Assembly: GCF_001042525.2 (NCBI RefSeq) | Contig: NZ_CP011921.2 | Location: 1,550,001 to 1,614,000, forward strand | Source of the DNA: Francisella orientalis FNO12 | Lineage (GTDB): Bacteria; Pseudomonadota; Gammaproteobacteria; Francisellales; Francisellaceae | Length of the DNA stretch: 64,000 bases | Direction: 5' to 3' | Part shown: piece by piece, positions 48,069 to 57,359 of the stretch | Layout of the letters: each line of letters starts with the position of its first letter | Numbering within the stretch: the stretch's first letter is position 1 | Program-made: the position numbers and the translations under genes | Notes under the pieces: model-generated | Told to the model about the DNA's origin: nothing | Seen by the model: the letters and a program-made list of their open reading frames with translations, nothing else | Databases searched by the model: none

Positions 48069-49628
48069 ATGAAAAAATTATTTTTATTAACAACGCCTTT
48101 GCTACTATCATTATTAGTTGCTAGTTGTTCTGAGAGTAATGTCCCACTACCAACACCATTAGCTGAAAAACCTCCTAAGGAGGCTAAAGTGAAAGTTAAA
48201 TGGAGCAGATCTACGGGTAATGGTAATAGCGGTTTACCAATCTATAATGTTTCCCCTGCTTATGCCAATGATATGGTATTTGTTCCTAATCAAAATGGTA
48301 TGGCTTATGGTTTAGCAATTACAAATGGTAAAATAATTTGGAAACATGATACTGGTACTACGCTTTCATCTCAACCAAGCACTATCGCTAACGCGGTAAT
48401 ATTTGGTTCTATAAAAGGAGCTTTAACAGCTGTTGATCAAAAAGACGGTCAAATACTATGGCGGACAGATGCTCTAAGTAGTATTTTTTCTCAACCAACA
48501 ATATATAGCAACCATTTATATACTCATACTCACGATGGTTCTGTGACTTCTTTTGATGCCACCAACGGCTCAAAAGTGTGGAATGTAACAAATAATATTC
48601 CAGAGATAACGCTACCAAGTGACTCGTCCCCTATCATACTTAATGACACTGTAATGGTGGGGTCTGCTTTTGGTACAGTACTAGGATTTACTCTAGACAG
48701 TGGTGATAGAACTATCAACTTGCCAATTGCTATTGCTCATGGCTCATCTCCCGCTGATAAGATGGTGGATATCACATCAAATCCAATGTTGTATGGTAAC
48801 TATCTAATCTTCGCTGCTTACCAAGGTGCTATTGTAGCTCTAGATAAAGATACAGGAAAAATGCTCTGGGCAAAAAAAGTTTCTATAATTAATAACATGG
48901 CTATTAATAATGGCGTGATTTTTACCGTACAAGCCAATAGTGAGCTTAAAGCATACGACATCCAAACTGGTAACACTGTTTGGACACAAAGCACATTAGA
49001 GTGGCGTAAAATAACAGCTCCGATATATTATAAAGGATTGATTGTAGTTGCTGATTTTCAAGGTTATTTACACTTTTTTAACTCATTAAATGGCGATTAC
49101 TTAGGTAGATATAAACTTACTCCTAGAAGCGACTTTTTTGACTATGGAATTTCAGGACAATTAGTTCCAACTGAAAAAGGTATACTTGTAGAAGCTGATA
49201 GCGGTACTACATATTTAGTTGATGCTCATAGTGATAGAGTTGTTTATGAAAATATTCTAGGTGACTATAAAATCGACCAAGGTCAAAATGTTAAGGTCAT
49301 TTATCCTCTAGAACAACCAAAAGCAGCTCCTATGGAAAATACTCCAAAAGATCTATCTGGCAAAGAAGCTGACTCTGATAAGTCTAAAAACAATACTAGC
49401 TCAGTAGCGTCAACTACAGCAGTTGTAGCAAATGCTAATAATACAGATATATCGAACTCAACTAATCAAAAATCACCAAGTTCGAGCAACAGTACAAATT
49501 CAGAAGCACAAAACTCCGATTCTTCGATAGCTGAAGGTGTTGTCACATCAAATGAAACATCACCTACTCCAAAAGGCAAAACTGCTACGATAATAATAGG
49601 CAATTTCAGTAAAGGTGATTCTGACTAA
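48069..49628 (+). CDS. bamB: Outer membrane assembly lipoprotein BamB with long C-terminal tail
   Basis: 519 residues. The lipobox LLVASC (Cys20) predicts a lipoprotein. PQQ/beta-propeller repeats run from about 50 to 410 (for example GKIIWKHDTGTTLSSQPS, KDGQILWRTDALSSIFSQP and TGKMLWAKKVS). This is the BamB eight-bladed propeller that supports BamA in outer membrane protein insertion. Unusually, about 105 Ser/Asn/Thr-rich low-complexity residues follow the propeller and end in KTATIIIGNFSKGDSD. Typical BamB is about 390 residues without such a tail. The next gene overlaps by one base. Confidence 0.88.
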   Translation: MKKLFLLTTPLLLSLLVASCSESNVPLPTPLAEKPPKEAKVKVKWSRSTGNGNSGLPIYNVSPAYANDMVFVPNQNGMAYGLAITNGKIIWKHDTGTTLSSQPSTIANAVIFGSIKGALTAVDQKDGQILWRTDALSSIFSQPTIYSNHLYTHTHDGSVTSFDATNGSKVWNVTNNIPEITLPSDSSPIILNDTVMVGSAFGTVLGFTLDSGDRTINLPIAIAHGSSPADKMVDITSNPMLYGNYLIFAAYQGAIVALDKDTGKMLWAKKVSIINNMAINNGVIFTVQANSELKAYDIQTGNTVWTQSTLEWRKITAPIYYKGLIVVADFQGYLHFFNSLNGDYLGRYKLTPRSDFFDYGISGQLVPTEKGILVEADSGTTYLVDAHSDRVVYENILGDYKIDQGQNVKVIYPLEQPKAAPMENTPKDLSGKEADSDKSKNNTSSVASTTAVVANANNTDISNSTNQKSPSSSNSTNSEAQNSDSSIAEGVVTSNETSPTPKGKTATIIIGNFSKGDSD

Positions 49629-50809
49629 TGTATAAAGGCATACGACCATCAATTTTCATTTTGATTCTAATGGTCTCTTTAGGACCTTTTGGTGATACTA
49701 TTTATGCTCCTGCGCTACCAGAAATCAAAACCATTTTAGGCACAGACTATCCTCATGTACAACTAACTATAACATCTTATCTACTTGGTTATTCAGTTAG
49801 TCAGCTTTTATATGGTCCTTTTTCAGATAGGTTTGGACGTAAGCCTGTAATGTTAGTAGGCTCAGGTTTTTTTATCATTAGCTCAATAATATGTCTACTT
49901 AGCACCAATGTTGATACTCTAATTTATGCAAGACTACTTCAAGGCTTTGGTGCTGCTGCTGGCGGTGTAATAGCTACAGTTGCCGTCAAAGATGCTTTTA
50001 AAGTTAGTGAGCAAGGCGCTATATTTGCTATTATGAATATTGCTTTTGCTTTAGCACCAGCATTTGGTGCTATTTTAGGTGTTTTCCTTAGTCCTAACCT
50101 GATATTCTGGATATTATTAGTTGCTGCTACATTTTTATTTGTTCAAGTAACTGTTTTTTTTCCAGAAACAGTAAAAGAAAAAAACATAGATGCACTAACC
50201 CTAAGATCCTTCTTTAAAAATTATTTTGCCCTTTTCAAGGATCATCAATTCTTCTTTGCAACCTTTGTATTAGGAATAAATATTAGTGTGATATACGCCT
50301 GTTTAGTTACAGCTCCTGATATTTTTATAAATATTTTAAAGCTTGAAAAAGCTAATTTCTTATATCTACTTACAATTATGGTTACTGCTGTAGTATTAGG
50401 ATCAATTATATGCTCAAAGCTAAGTCGTATAATAGCTTATAAGCATTTAGTTAATTTTGGTATGCTTTGTACTTTAATATCAGGATTGCTCTTTATCTAT
50501 GCATTCCATAAATTAACAGGATTAACTCTATCTATAGCTTTAACTGGTGTTCTTTCTCTCACATTTATAGGTGTATCATTTAGTGTGCCTTTATTAACAC
50601 CCATAGCATTAGAGAACTTTACTGCTACTGCTGGAGCAGCATCTTCAGTTATGGGTTTTATGCAGATTGGAATTGCTTCAGTAACTACCGCTGTAATTAG
50701 TCAAATTGATTTTGGTAGTGAATTTACTCTAGCTTTTGCATTTGTACTACTGCCACTTATTGGACTAATAATATTTTTTCCTTACAGCTGCTATTTCCTC
50801 AAAAAGTAA
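49628..50809 (+). CDS. MFS drug:proton antiporter, Bcr/CflA type
   Basis: 393 residues, about 12 TM helices, intact. DTIYAPALPEIKTILG opens it, GYSVSQLLYGPFSDRFGRKP is the loop 2-3 motif of DHA1 pumps, and LLQGFGAAAGGVIATVAVKD is motif C of drug antiporters. It probably exports a drug or metabolite. It is coupled to bamB by a one-base overlap, which is unusual context for an efflux pump. A broken relative is at 13568-14736. Confidence 0.88.
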   Translation: MYKGIRPSIFILILMVSLGPFGDTIYAPALPEIKTILGTDYPHVQLTITSYLLGYSVSQLLYGPFSDRFGRKPVMLVGSGFFIISSIICLLSTNVDTLIYARLLQGFGAAAGGVIATVAVKDAFKVSEQGAIFAIMNIAFALAPAFGAILGVFLSPNLIFWILLVAATFLFVQVTVFFPETVKEKNIDALTLRSFFKNYFALFKDHQFFFATFVLGINISVIYACLVTAPDIFINILKLEKANFLYLLTIMVTAVVLGSIICSKLSRIIAYKHLVNFGMLCTLISGLLFIYAFHKLTGLTLSIALTGVLSLTFIGVSFSVPLLTPIALENFTATAGAASSVMGFMQIGIASVTTAVISQIDFGSEFTLAFAFVLLPLIGLIIFFPYSCYFLKK

Positions 50810-50813
50810 ATAT

Positions 50814-50833
50814 CTAAGACCTTTATGTCTTAG
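50814..50833 (+). terminator. Hairpin between the MFS gene and parE
   Basis: CTAAGAC and GTCTTAG pair perfectly with a 6-nt loop, just after the MFS stop. Only a weak T-rich stretch (GTTTACG) follows. It is a probable terminator of the yfgM-bamB-MFS operon. Confidence 0.45.
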
Positions 50834-50906
50834 GTTTACGAATTAAAATGATTATATGATAGAATCTACTTTAAATAATATATTTCTAATACCTAACAAT
50901 TTATAA

Positions 50907-52790
50907 ATGCAAAACTATAATGCTAAATCTATCGAAGTTCTTACCGGTTTAGATCCTGTAAAGAAAAGACCAGGTATGTACACCAATACCGAAAACCCAA
51001 ACCATCTTATACAAGAAATTGTTGATAATAGTGTTGACGAAGTTTTAGCTGGATATGCTAGTAAAATAAATATCACCTTATATGATGATAATAGTATCGA
51101 AGTAGCTGATGATGGTCGTGGCATGCCTGTAGATATCCATCCAGAACACAAAATGTCCGGTATCGAGCTTATTATGACTAAACTACATTCAGGTGGTAAG
51201 TTCAGCAACAAGAACTATACCCACTCTGGTGGTCTTCATGGAGTTGGTGTTTCTGTTGTCAATGCCTTATCAAGCAAACTTGAGGCAGAAATCAAACGTG
51301 ATTGTAATGTTTATCAAATAACTTTTGAAGATGGTCTAAAAACTAAAGATTTAGAGATTATTGATAGCGTTGGTAAAAAAAATACTGGCACTAAAATTAG
51401 ATTTTGGCCTAATAAAAAATATTTTGATGATATCAAAGTTAACGTTAAAGCTCTTAAGAATCTCTTAGAAGCTAAAGCAATACTCTGTAAAGCACTTACA
51501 ATTAAATACTCAAATGAAATAAAAAAAGAGAGAATCTCTTGGCATTTTGAAACTGGGTTAAAAGGTTACCTTGACCATAAGTTAGAAGCTGAAACACTTC
51601 CTCTTGAACCTTTTATGATAGATAATTTTTCAAATGGTTATTCTTATTTAGATGCTGTATTTTGTTGGTGTGAAGATCCTTTAGAAAGTATCAAAAACAG
51701 TTATGTTAACCTAATTCCAACACCGCAAGATGGCACACATGTTACAGGTCTTAAAAATGGTGTTTATGAAGCTATTAAAACCTATATTGAAAAAAATTCT
51801 CTAGGAATAAAGAATGTCAAAATTACAGCAAATGACTCATTTGCTAAGTTAAATTACGTAATATCCGTAAAGATAACAAATCCTCAGTTTGCAGGCCAGA
51901 CAAAGGAAAAACTCTCCAATAAAGATGTAACTTCATTTGTAACTACAGCCGTCAAAGATTTGCTAACAATATGGCTCAATCAAAATCCTGATGAAGCACG
52001 CCAAATCATCGAAAATATTAATGGCGTTGCCCAAAAAAGAATCAAGGCTGACAAAAAAACTACTCGTAAGCGTATTATGAATACCTCTATTCGCTTGCCT
52101 GGTAAGCTTACAGATTGTATCAGTTCTGATGTAAACTCGACTGAACTTTTTATAGTAGAGGGTGACTCTGCTGGAGGCTCCGCTAAACAAGCACGTGATA
52201 AAAACTTTCAAGCCGTCCTACCTCTTAAAGGTAAAATCCTAAATAGTTGGGAGCTTGATGCAGATACTATTATGAACTCTCAAGAAGTTCATAACATCGC
52301 TACAGCAATTGGCGTTGATCTAGATAGTGATGATATTTCTGGCTTAAGATACAACAAGATTTGTATCCTTGCTGATGCTGACTCAGATGGTCTACATATT
52401 GCAACTCTTTTATGTGCCATGTTTCTCAAACATTTCAGAAAACTTATAGAGTATGGGCATATTTATATTGCTCAACCGCCGCTATTTAGAATTGACATAG
52501 GTAAGAATACTTTTTATGCTCTTGATGAAAATGAGAAAGAAAAGATTTTAGCTGAGAATGCCAAGCTAACAGGTAAGATAAATATCATGCGCTTCAAGGG
52601 TCTTGGCGAGATGAATCCTATCCAATTACGTGAATCAGCTATGGATGTATCATCTAGAAGACTTTTACAGCTTACAATCTCTAATACTTATGATGATGCT
52701 GAAATTTTAGATATGCTTTTGGCGAAAAAAAGAGCCAAAGACCGTCGTGATTGGCTTGAAAATCATGGTGATAAAGCTGAAATTGAATAA
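50907..52790 (+). CDS. parE: DNA topoisomerase IV subunit B
   Basis: 627 residues. The GHKL ATPase domain has EIVDNSVDEVLAGYA and DDGRGMPVDIHPEH. The TOPRIM domain has EGDSAGGSAKQARDKNFQAV and the metal-binding DADSDGLHIATLL. The length and the lack of the GyrB insert point to ParE rather than GyrB. With ParC it decatenates daughter chromosomes. It appears to be monocistronic. Confidence 0.94.
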   Translation: MQNYNAKSIEVLTGLDPVKKRPGMYTNTENPNHLIQEIVDNSVDEVLAGYASKINITLYDDNSIEVADDGRGMPVDIHPEHKMSGIELIMTKLHSGGKFSNKNYTHSGGLHGVGVSVVNALSSKLEAEIKRDCNVYQITFEDGLKTKDLEIIDSVGKKNTGTKIRFWPNKKYFDDIKVNVKALKNLLEAKAILCKALTIKYSNEIKKERISWHFETGLKGYLDHKLEAETLPLEPFMIDNFSNGYSYLDAVFCWCEDPLESIKNSYVNLIPTPQDGTHVTGLKNGVYEAIKTYIEKNSLGIKNVKITANDSFAKLNYVISVKITNPQFAGQTKEKLSNKDVTSFVTTAVKDLLTIWLNQNPDEARQIIENINGVAQKRIKADKKTTRKRIMNTSIRLPGKLTDCISSDVNSTELFIVEGDSAGGSAKQARDKNFQAVLPLKGKILNSWELDADTIMNSQEVHNIATAIGVDLDSDDISGLRYNKICILADADSDGLHIATLLCAMFLKHFRKLIEYGHIYIAQPPLFRIDIGKNTFYALDENEKEKILAENAKLTGKINIMRFKGLGEMNPIQLRESAMDVSSRRLLQLTISNTYDDAEILDMLLAKKRAKDRRDWLENHGDKAEIE

Positions 52791-52855
52791 TATTTTTCCC
52801 TCTTTACAAATAAGGAGTATAATTAAAAATAATACTTAGCTTAAAGGAAGATTAA

Positions 52856-54115
52856 GTGTCTGTTTTATACTCAAAAAATTTTGACTCTTTTGATTGGGGT
52901 TGGCTTGTAATAAGCTTTGGCATGGCTCTAGGTGCTGGTATAGTTTTGGTACCAGTTACAGTTGGAGTATCTGGCATATTTATATATTTGATATCTGCAT
53001 TATTTGCCTACCCTGCTATTTTTTTATTTCAAAAACTATATATGAACACTCTATTTGATACCAAGGAATCAAAATGCTACAGTGAAACCATAAAAGACCT
53101 ATTAGGTGAAAAATGGAGTATTGTTCTTGGTTTTTTGTATTTCATAATGATGTCGATATGGACTATAGTTTATGCTGAGACAGTAGCGAATGCTCTTAGC
53201 GATTATCTATATCACTTTAATATAATAGATATTAGACTCGATAATAGTACTATTTATAGCTTGATATTAATGATCATTTTAGTAGCTATTGGAACAAAAA
53301 GTAAAAATCTACTATTTAAAGCATCTACTTTACTAACTCTTATACTTCTATGCTCTGTTATTATAACAGTCATATATGTCATCCCTGAATGGAACTTCTC
53401 TCAGCTGAGTATTTATCCCAAAGGCTGGGAAGCTGTACCTAAAACAATAATTATGATTCCATTTTCTTTAACAACCATATTATTTATACCATCATTAAGT
53501 CCTATGGTGATGGGATATAGAGAACAATATTCTAAGGATAATGATTTAGCAAAATATAAAGCTCAAAGAACTATGAAAATAGCTTTTTTTACATTATTAA
53601 TAATCGTTTCTTTTTATGTTCTTTCTTTGGCTTTAATTATTCCTCAAGATCAAGCAATTTTGGCTAAGAATCACAACCAATCAGTATTTTCAATACTTTT
53701 AAAAATCTATAGTCATAATACATTTTTGCAAATACTCGGAGTAATTATAAATATTTGCGCTATTTTAGCAGCTTTCTTAAGTATTTTAACAGGAATGAGA
53801 GAGTCATTACGAGGTGTGCTATTAAATATCACAAAAAAATTCTTTGATAAGAGAAAGTTCTCTTCAAATCAAATAGAAGCAACTATTATTATTTTGATAA
53901 TATTGTTAACGTGGTTATCTATTATATTTAAAATACCTATTTTCTATTTAGTTCCATGGTGCGGTCCTATATTTGGTATCATAGGTTGTTTAATACCTGC
54001 CTATATTGTTTTTAAGGTAGATAGATTTGTAAAATATAAAACTATTTCTGTTTACTATATAATTTCCGTTGGAATCATTTTGTGTATATCGCCACTGTTA
54101 TCTGCATATCTTTAA
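52856..54115 (+). CDS. HAAAP-family permease (SdaC/CyuP-like)
   Basis: 419 residues with about 11 TM helices. GWLVISFGMALGAGIVLVPV is the first helix of the serine/cysteine (STP) branch of the hydroxy/aromatic amino acid permeases. It starts with GTG at 52856 behind AAAGGAAG. Next to it lies a cyuA-like cysteine desulfidase pseudogene; in E. coli the cyuP (yhaO) permease and cyuA are paired. A cysteine or serine importer is therefore likely, but inferred from context. The gene itself is intact. Confidence 0.8.
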   Translation: MSVLYSKNFDSFDWGWLVISFGMALGAGIVLVPVTVGVSGIFIYLISALFAYPAIFLFQKLYMNTLFDTKESKCYSETIKDLLGEKWSIVLGFLYFIMMSIWTIVYAETVANALSDYLYHFNIIDIRLDNSTIYSLILMIILVAIGTKSKNLLFKASTLLTLILLCSVIITVIYVIPEWNFSQLSIYPKGWEAVPKTIIMIPFSLTTILFIPSLSPMVMGYREQYSKDNDLAKYKAQRTMKIAFFTLLIIVSFYVLSLALIIPQDQAILAKNHNQSVFSILLKIYSHNTFLQILGVIINICAILAAFLSILTGMRESLRGVLLNITKKFFDKRKFSSNQIEATIIILIILLTWLSIIFKIPIFYLVPWCGPIFGIIGCLIPAYIVFKVDRFVKYKTISVYYIISVGIILCISPLLSAYL

Positions 54116-54213
54116 TGGTAAAAGATAATTTAGTTTCTCATTTAGAAAAACTTATAAAATAAAAGATGTTTTTTGATAAAAGATACTGCAACTTAGAGTT
54201 ATTAAAATCTGTT

Positions 54214-55512
54214 TTATTTACAGATATCTGCCAATTTTCCTGTCACTACCCCTAAGATAGCATCATCTGTTTCATTCATTCCTTTACCAGTAGCCAAAAT
54301 TGCAATATTTTTGATTGTATCTTCAGCATCATCACCAACAATACCGTCATGTGGAGTCACCGTATTACCAAGCATTGCAGCATTTACAGCATCAAACGCT
54401 GCATATACTGAGTTTGCTATCTTAATAGAGCATGATGAATTAGCCCCATCGCACATAATACCAATAATTCCTGCTAAAGCATTAATAATAGATTTCTCAA
54501 CTTTATCCTCAGATAAATCCAACATCATCGTAATCCACCTACAATACCTGCAGATGCGCATGTTGGTCCACATAGAGCTGATAGCCTACCATGCTAGACT
54601 TGATATAGACTGTTGAAACGATCGCAAAGAATAAAGCTCTACAAAGCTCCTCTTGTGTCTTACCTTTTGACTTTGCAACTCAATTAAAGGTAAGGATAAA
54701 GTTAAACCTATGTTACCACTACCAGCGGCTGTCATCACAAGCAATGCTGAGCCACCCATTCTTGCATCACTACCAGCTGATGCCGCTGCTGCGCGATTAC
54801 GAATATCATCCCCATAAAAGCCATTATCAATATCTGAGCGAATATTTCTACCTGTTTGGATACCATATTGATGCACCAAACCCTCATTTGATATATTAGA
54901 ATTGTCTTTAATAATTTTATCTAACATATCACTAATTTAGATGTATCTAACTGAGATGCAATTTTGTAAATCTCTTTAATCGAGAATTTAGAGATTATTT
55001 CATCAACAAGATTGCTCTTATTATCTGTATCATCAACTTCATAAATAATTTCATCATTCTTTTTGATTAAAGCAATATTTGTATGCGTATACTTAAACTC
55101 AACTATAACCTTGTCTTGTTTATAATACGCTTCTATACAAATATATAGCTTTATAGGCTTAGATGCATTAAATACTTTGATGCAATCTTTTTGTAAATAT
55201 TCTTGTACTTTCGGAAGCTCTGCTTTAGTTACCCCAGAAATAACCATAAGTTCTTTAGCTGCATTTCCAGCAATTGCGCCCATCGCAACAGAAGCCTCTA
55301 TACCAATCATTCCACCACTATTTGGTACAGTTACACTTTTCACATTTTTAATCATATTACCGGAAGCAAAAACATCTATCCTATCAGGTATATGTCCTAG
55401 CACATCTCTTGTTTTTGCCGCACAATATACCAAAGCTACAGGCTCTGTACATCCTTCAGCTGGTACAACCTTCTTTATACAACAAGTCTATCAATTGTTG
55501 TTCTCTACTCAT
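54214..55512 (-). pseudogene. CyuA/UPF0597-type L-cysteine desulfidase, heavily broken
   Basis: The start [16 protein letters not shown] is at 55510-55512. The conserved [13 protein letters not shown] follows in another frame, then [20 protein letters not shown] and [20 protein letters not shown]. The next pieces are [42 protein letters not shown] and MCDGANSSC. These are signatures of the UPF0597 (YhaM/CyuA) serine/cysteine-degrading family, including the three Cys that hold the iron-sulfur cluster. At least four frame changes and a stop at 54586-54588 are needed to join the pieces. The complete protein would have about 430 residues. It is convergent with the permease at 52856. Confidence 0.85.
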
Positions 55513-55516
55513 ATCT

Positions 55517-56056
55517 CTAATCTCCTTTAGATTTAAAATCTACCTTTTTCCAGTCAAAATATTTACCAGGATCTGTTTTTCTATTAGGCGCAATGTCACT
55601 ATGTGCCACAATATCATTCAACTTTGGATAACTTTGCTGCAAATCTCTTAATAAAATATTAAGTGAATCATATTGCTTTTGATTATACACGCTATTATCA
55701 GTTCCTTGCAATTCTATTCCTATTGAGAAATCATTACAGCCTTCTCGGCCATTAAATTGACTGATACCAGCATGCCAAGCCCTATCATTTATAGATACAA
55801 ATTGTATTATCTCACCATCTCTTTTTATGTAAAAGTGTGCTGACACTTCAAGGCCATTTAAACTTTCAAAGTTCTCATGTTGCTGGTAATCAAGATTGTT
55901 GGTAAAAAGTTTTTCAACATTAGTATTATCATAGATGCCTTCTGGTAAACTTATACAGTGTACAACCACTAAACTAATATCATTAATATTAGGTCTTCGG
56001 TTGAAGTTTGGACTTTTTATATGTTTAGCTTTTTTATACCAGCCTTTATCAAACAT
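55517..56056 (-). CDS. ampD: 1,6-anhydro-N-acetylmuramoyl-L-alanine amidase AmpD
   Basis: 179 residues, no signal peptide. The zinc ligands are seen in VVVHCISLPEG (His), VAHSDIAPNRKTDPG (His and Asp) and the catalytic Glu in FSIGIELQGTDN. It removes the stem peptide from anhydromuropeptides in the cytoplasm during cell wall recycling. It starts 74 bp from the divergent PAP2 gene. Its end is 5 bp before the cyuA pseudogene start. Confidence 0.93.
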   Translation of the reverse strand: MFDKGWYKKAKHIKSPNFNRRPNINDISLVVVHCISLPEGIYDNTNVEKLFTNNLDYQQHENFESLNGLEVSAHFYIKRDGEIIQFVSINDRAWHAGISQFNGREGCNDFSIGIELQGTDNSVYNQKQYDSLNILLRDLQQSYPKLNDIVAHSDIAPNRKTDPGKYFDWKKVDFKSKGD

Positions 56057-56129
56057 TTTAGTATTTAAAATTACTTGTGATAGTATTATACTTTACCAAC
56101 TAATTCAGTAATTTTGAATAAATTTAGCT

Positions 56130-56765
56130 ATGAAATGCCTTGATTGTAAGCTTGCAAAAAGAACTTTTTTATACGGTATAGTAACATTAATAGTCGTAAT
56201 ATTTAGTTATAATTTTCTAGATGTAAAAGTAGCAAACCTTATACACACTAGTGATTTTTTTGGTACAACTATTAGTACTGCAGCAGCCCTAACATCTCAA
56301 ATTTTTTCACCTAAAATTTGGGCCATCATCACTACTATTGTTCCACTAATATGTATTTATAAACACATAACTAAAAAGCCATCAGAAAAACTCTACATTA
56401 TATCATTAACACTAATAATGACTATTTTAATTACCACTATAATCAAAGTCATATTAGCAAGGTATAGGCCAGAAATGTTACTCTTTGACAACAGATATGG
56501 CTTTCACTTTTTCTCTTTCAAAAAAGCTTATAATTCTATGCCTTCTGGCCATACAGCATTAACTTTTGCTGGCTTATTTGCTATAGCCAACTTTTTTGAC
56601 AAAAAATTTATTACCATCATAGCTTTAGCAATATGTTGTTTCGTTGCTGTTAGTAGAATTATTATATTAGATCACTTTATCTCTGATGTAATAGTAGCTG
56701 CATATATAGGTATTTTTACCTACTTATGGTCAAAAGCATTTGTTGAAAATAAAAGAACGAACTAA
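56130..56765 (+). CDS. PAP2-family membrane phosphatase
   Basis: 211 residues with about six TM helices. The three phosphatase motifs are complete: KVILARYRP (KX6RP), SMPSGHTAL (PSGH) and SRIIILDHFISD (SRX5HX3D). The active site should face the periplasm. Possible substrates are undecaprenyl pyrophosphate, phosphatidylglycerol phosphate or lipid A phosphates, which Francisella removes. The sequence does not decide among them. It is convergent with rppH, ending 3 bp from its stop. Confidence 0.85.
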   Translation: MKCLDCKLAKRTFLYGIVTLIVVIFSYNFLDVKVANLIHTSDFFGTTISTAAALTSQIFSPKIWAIITTIVPLICIYKHITKKPSEKLYIISLTLIMTILITTIIKVILARYRPEMLLFDNRYGFHFFSFKKAYNSMPSGHTALTFAGLFAIANFFDKKFITIIALAICCFVAVSRIIILDHFISDVIVAAYIGIFTYLWSKAFVENKRTN

Positions 56766-56768
56766 AAA

Positions 56769-57236
56769 TCAATTTATATATTCTTTGAAATAAGTCAGTG
56801 CTTTTCGATAAACATCTTGCTTGAAATAAACCACATGATTTATCGGATACCAATAACTTACCCATCTCCAATTATCAAACTCAGGCGAGTCGTTAGCCTC
56901 TAAGTTAATATTACTTTCTGAAGTTTTTAACCTTAATAAAAACCATTTTTGTTTCTGCCCTATACATACCGGTTCTTTACTTCTCACAAGTGAGTCTGGA
57001 ATATCATATTTAAACCAATCTCTAGTAGATGCAATTACTTCAACATCATGAGGGCGTAAACCAACTTCTTCGTACAACTCTCTATACATAGCCTGCAATG
57101 GTGTCTCACCTGTTGTAACTCCTCCCTGAGGAAATTGCCAAGAAGTTCTGCTCTTTCTTTGACCCCAAAAAACTCTATTTTGTCTATTTAGTAAAACTAT
57201 CGCTACATTCGCTCGATACCCACTTTTATCTATCAT
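56769..57236 (-). CDS. rppH: RNA pyrophosphohydrolase (Nudix)
   Basis: 155 residues. [20 protein letters not shown] and the Nudix box [20 protein letters not shown] followed by VGL (about 38-60) are diagnostic, with WQFPQGG just before. It removes pyrophosphate from 5'-triphosphorylated mRNAs and starts their decay. The gene is intact. Confidence 0.95.
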   Translation of the reverse strand: MIDKSGYRANVAIVLLNRQNRVFWGQRKSRTSWQFPQGGVTTGETPLQAMYRELYEEVGLRPHDVEVIASTRDWFKYDIPDSLVRSKEPVCIGQKQKWFLLRLKTSESNINLEANDSPEFDNWRWVSYWYPINHVVYFKQDVYRKALTYFKEYIN

Positions 57237-57359
57237 TATTCAAAGAAAACTATCTTCTACCTAATCTTATTGTAAACTAATTTTTCTAAGTTTGATAATT
57301 TATAATTAGATTTAATTCATAACAATCTGATCTATAAATATTAATAAAATAAGCTTTTT

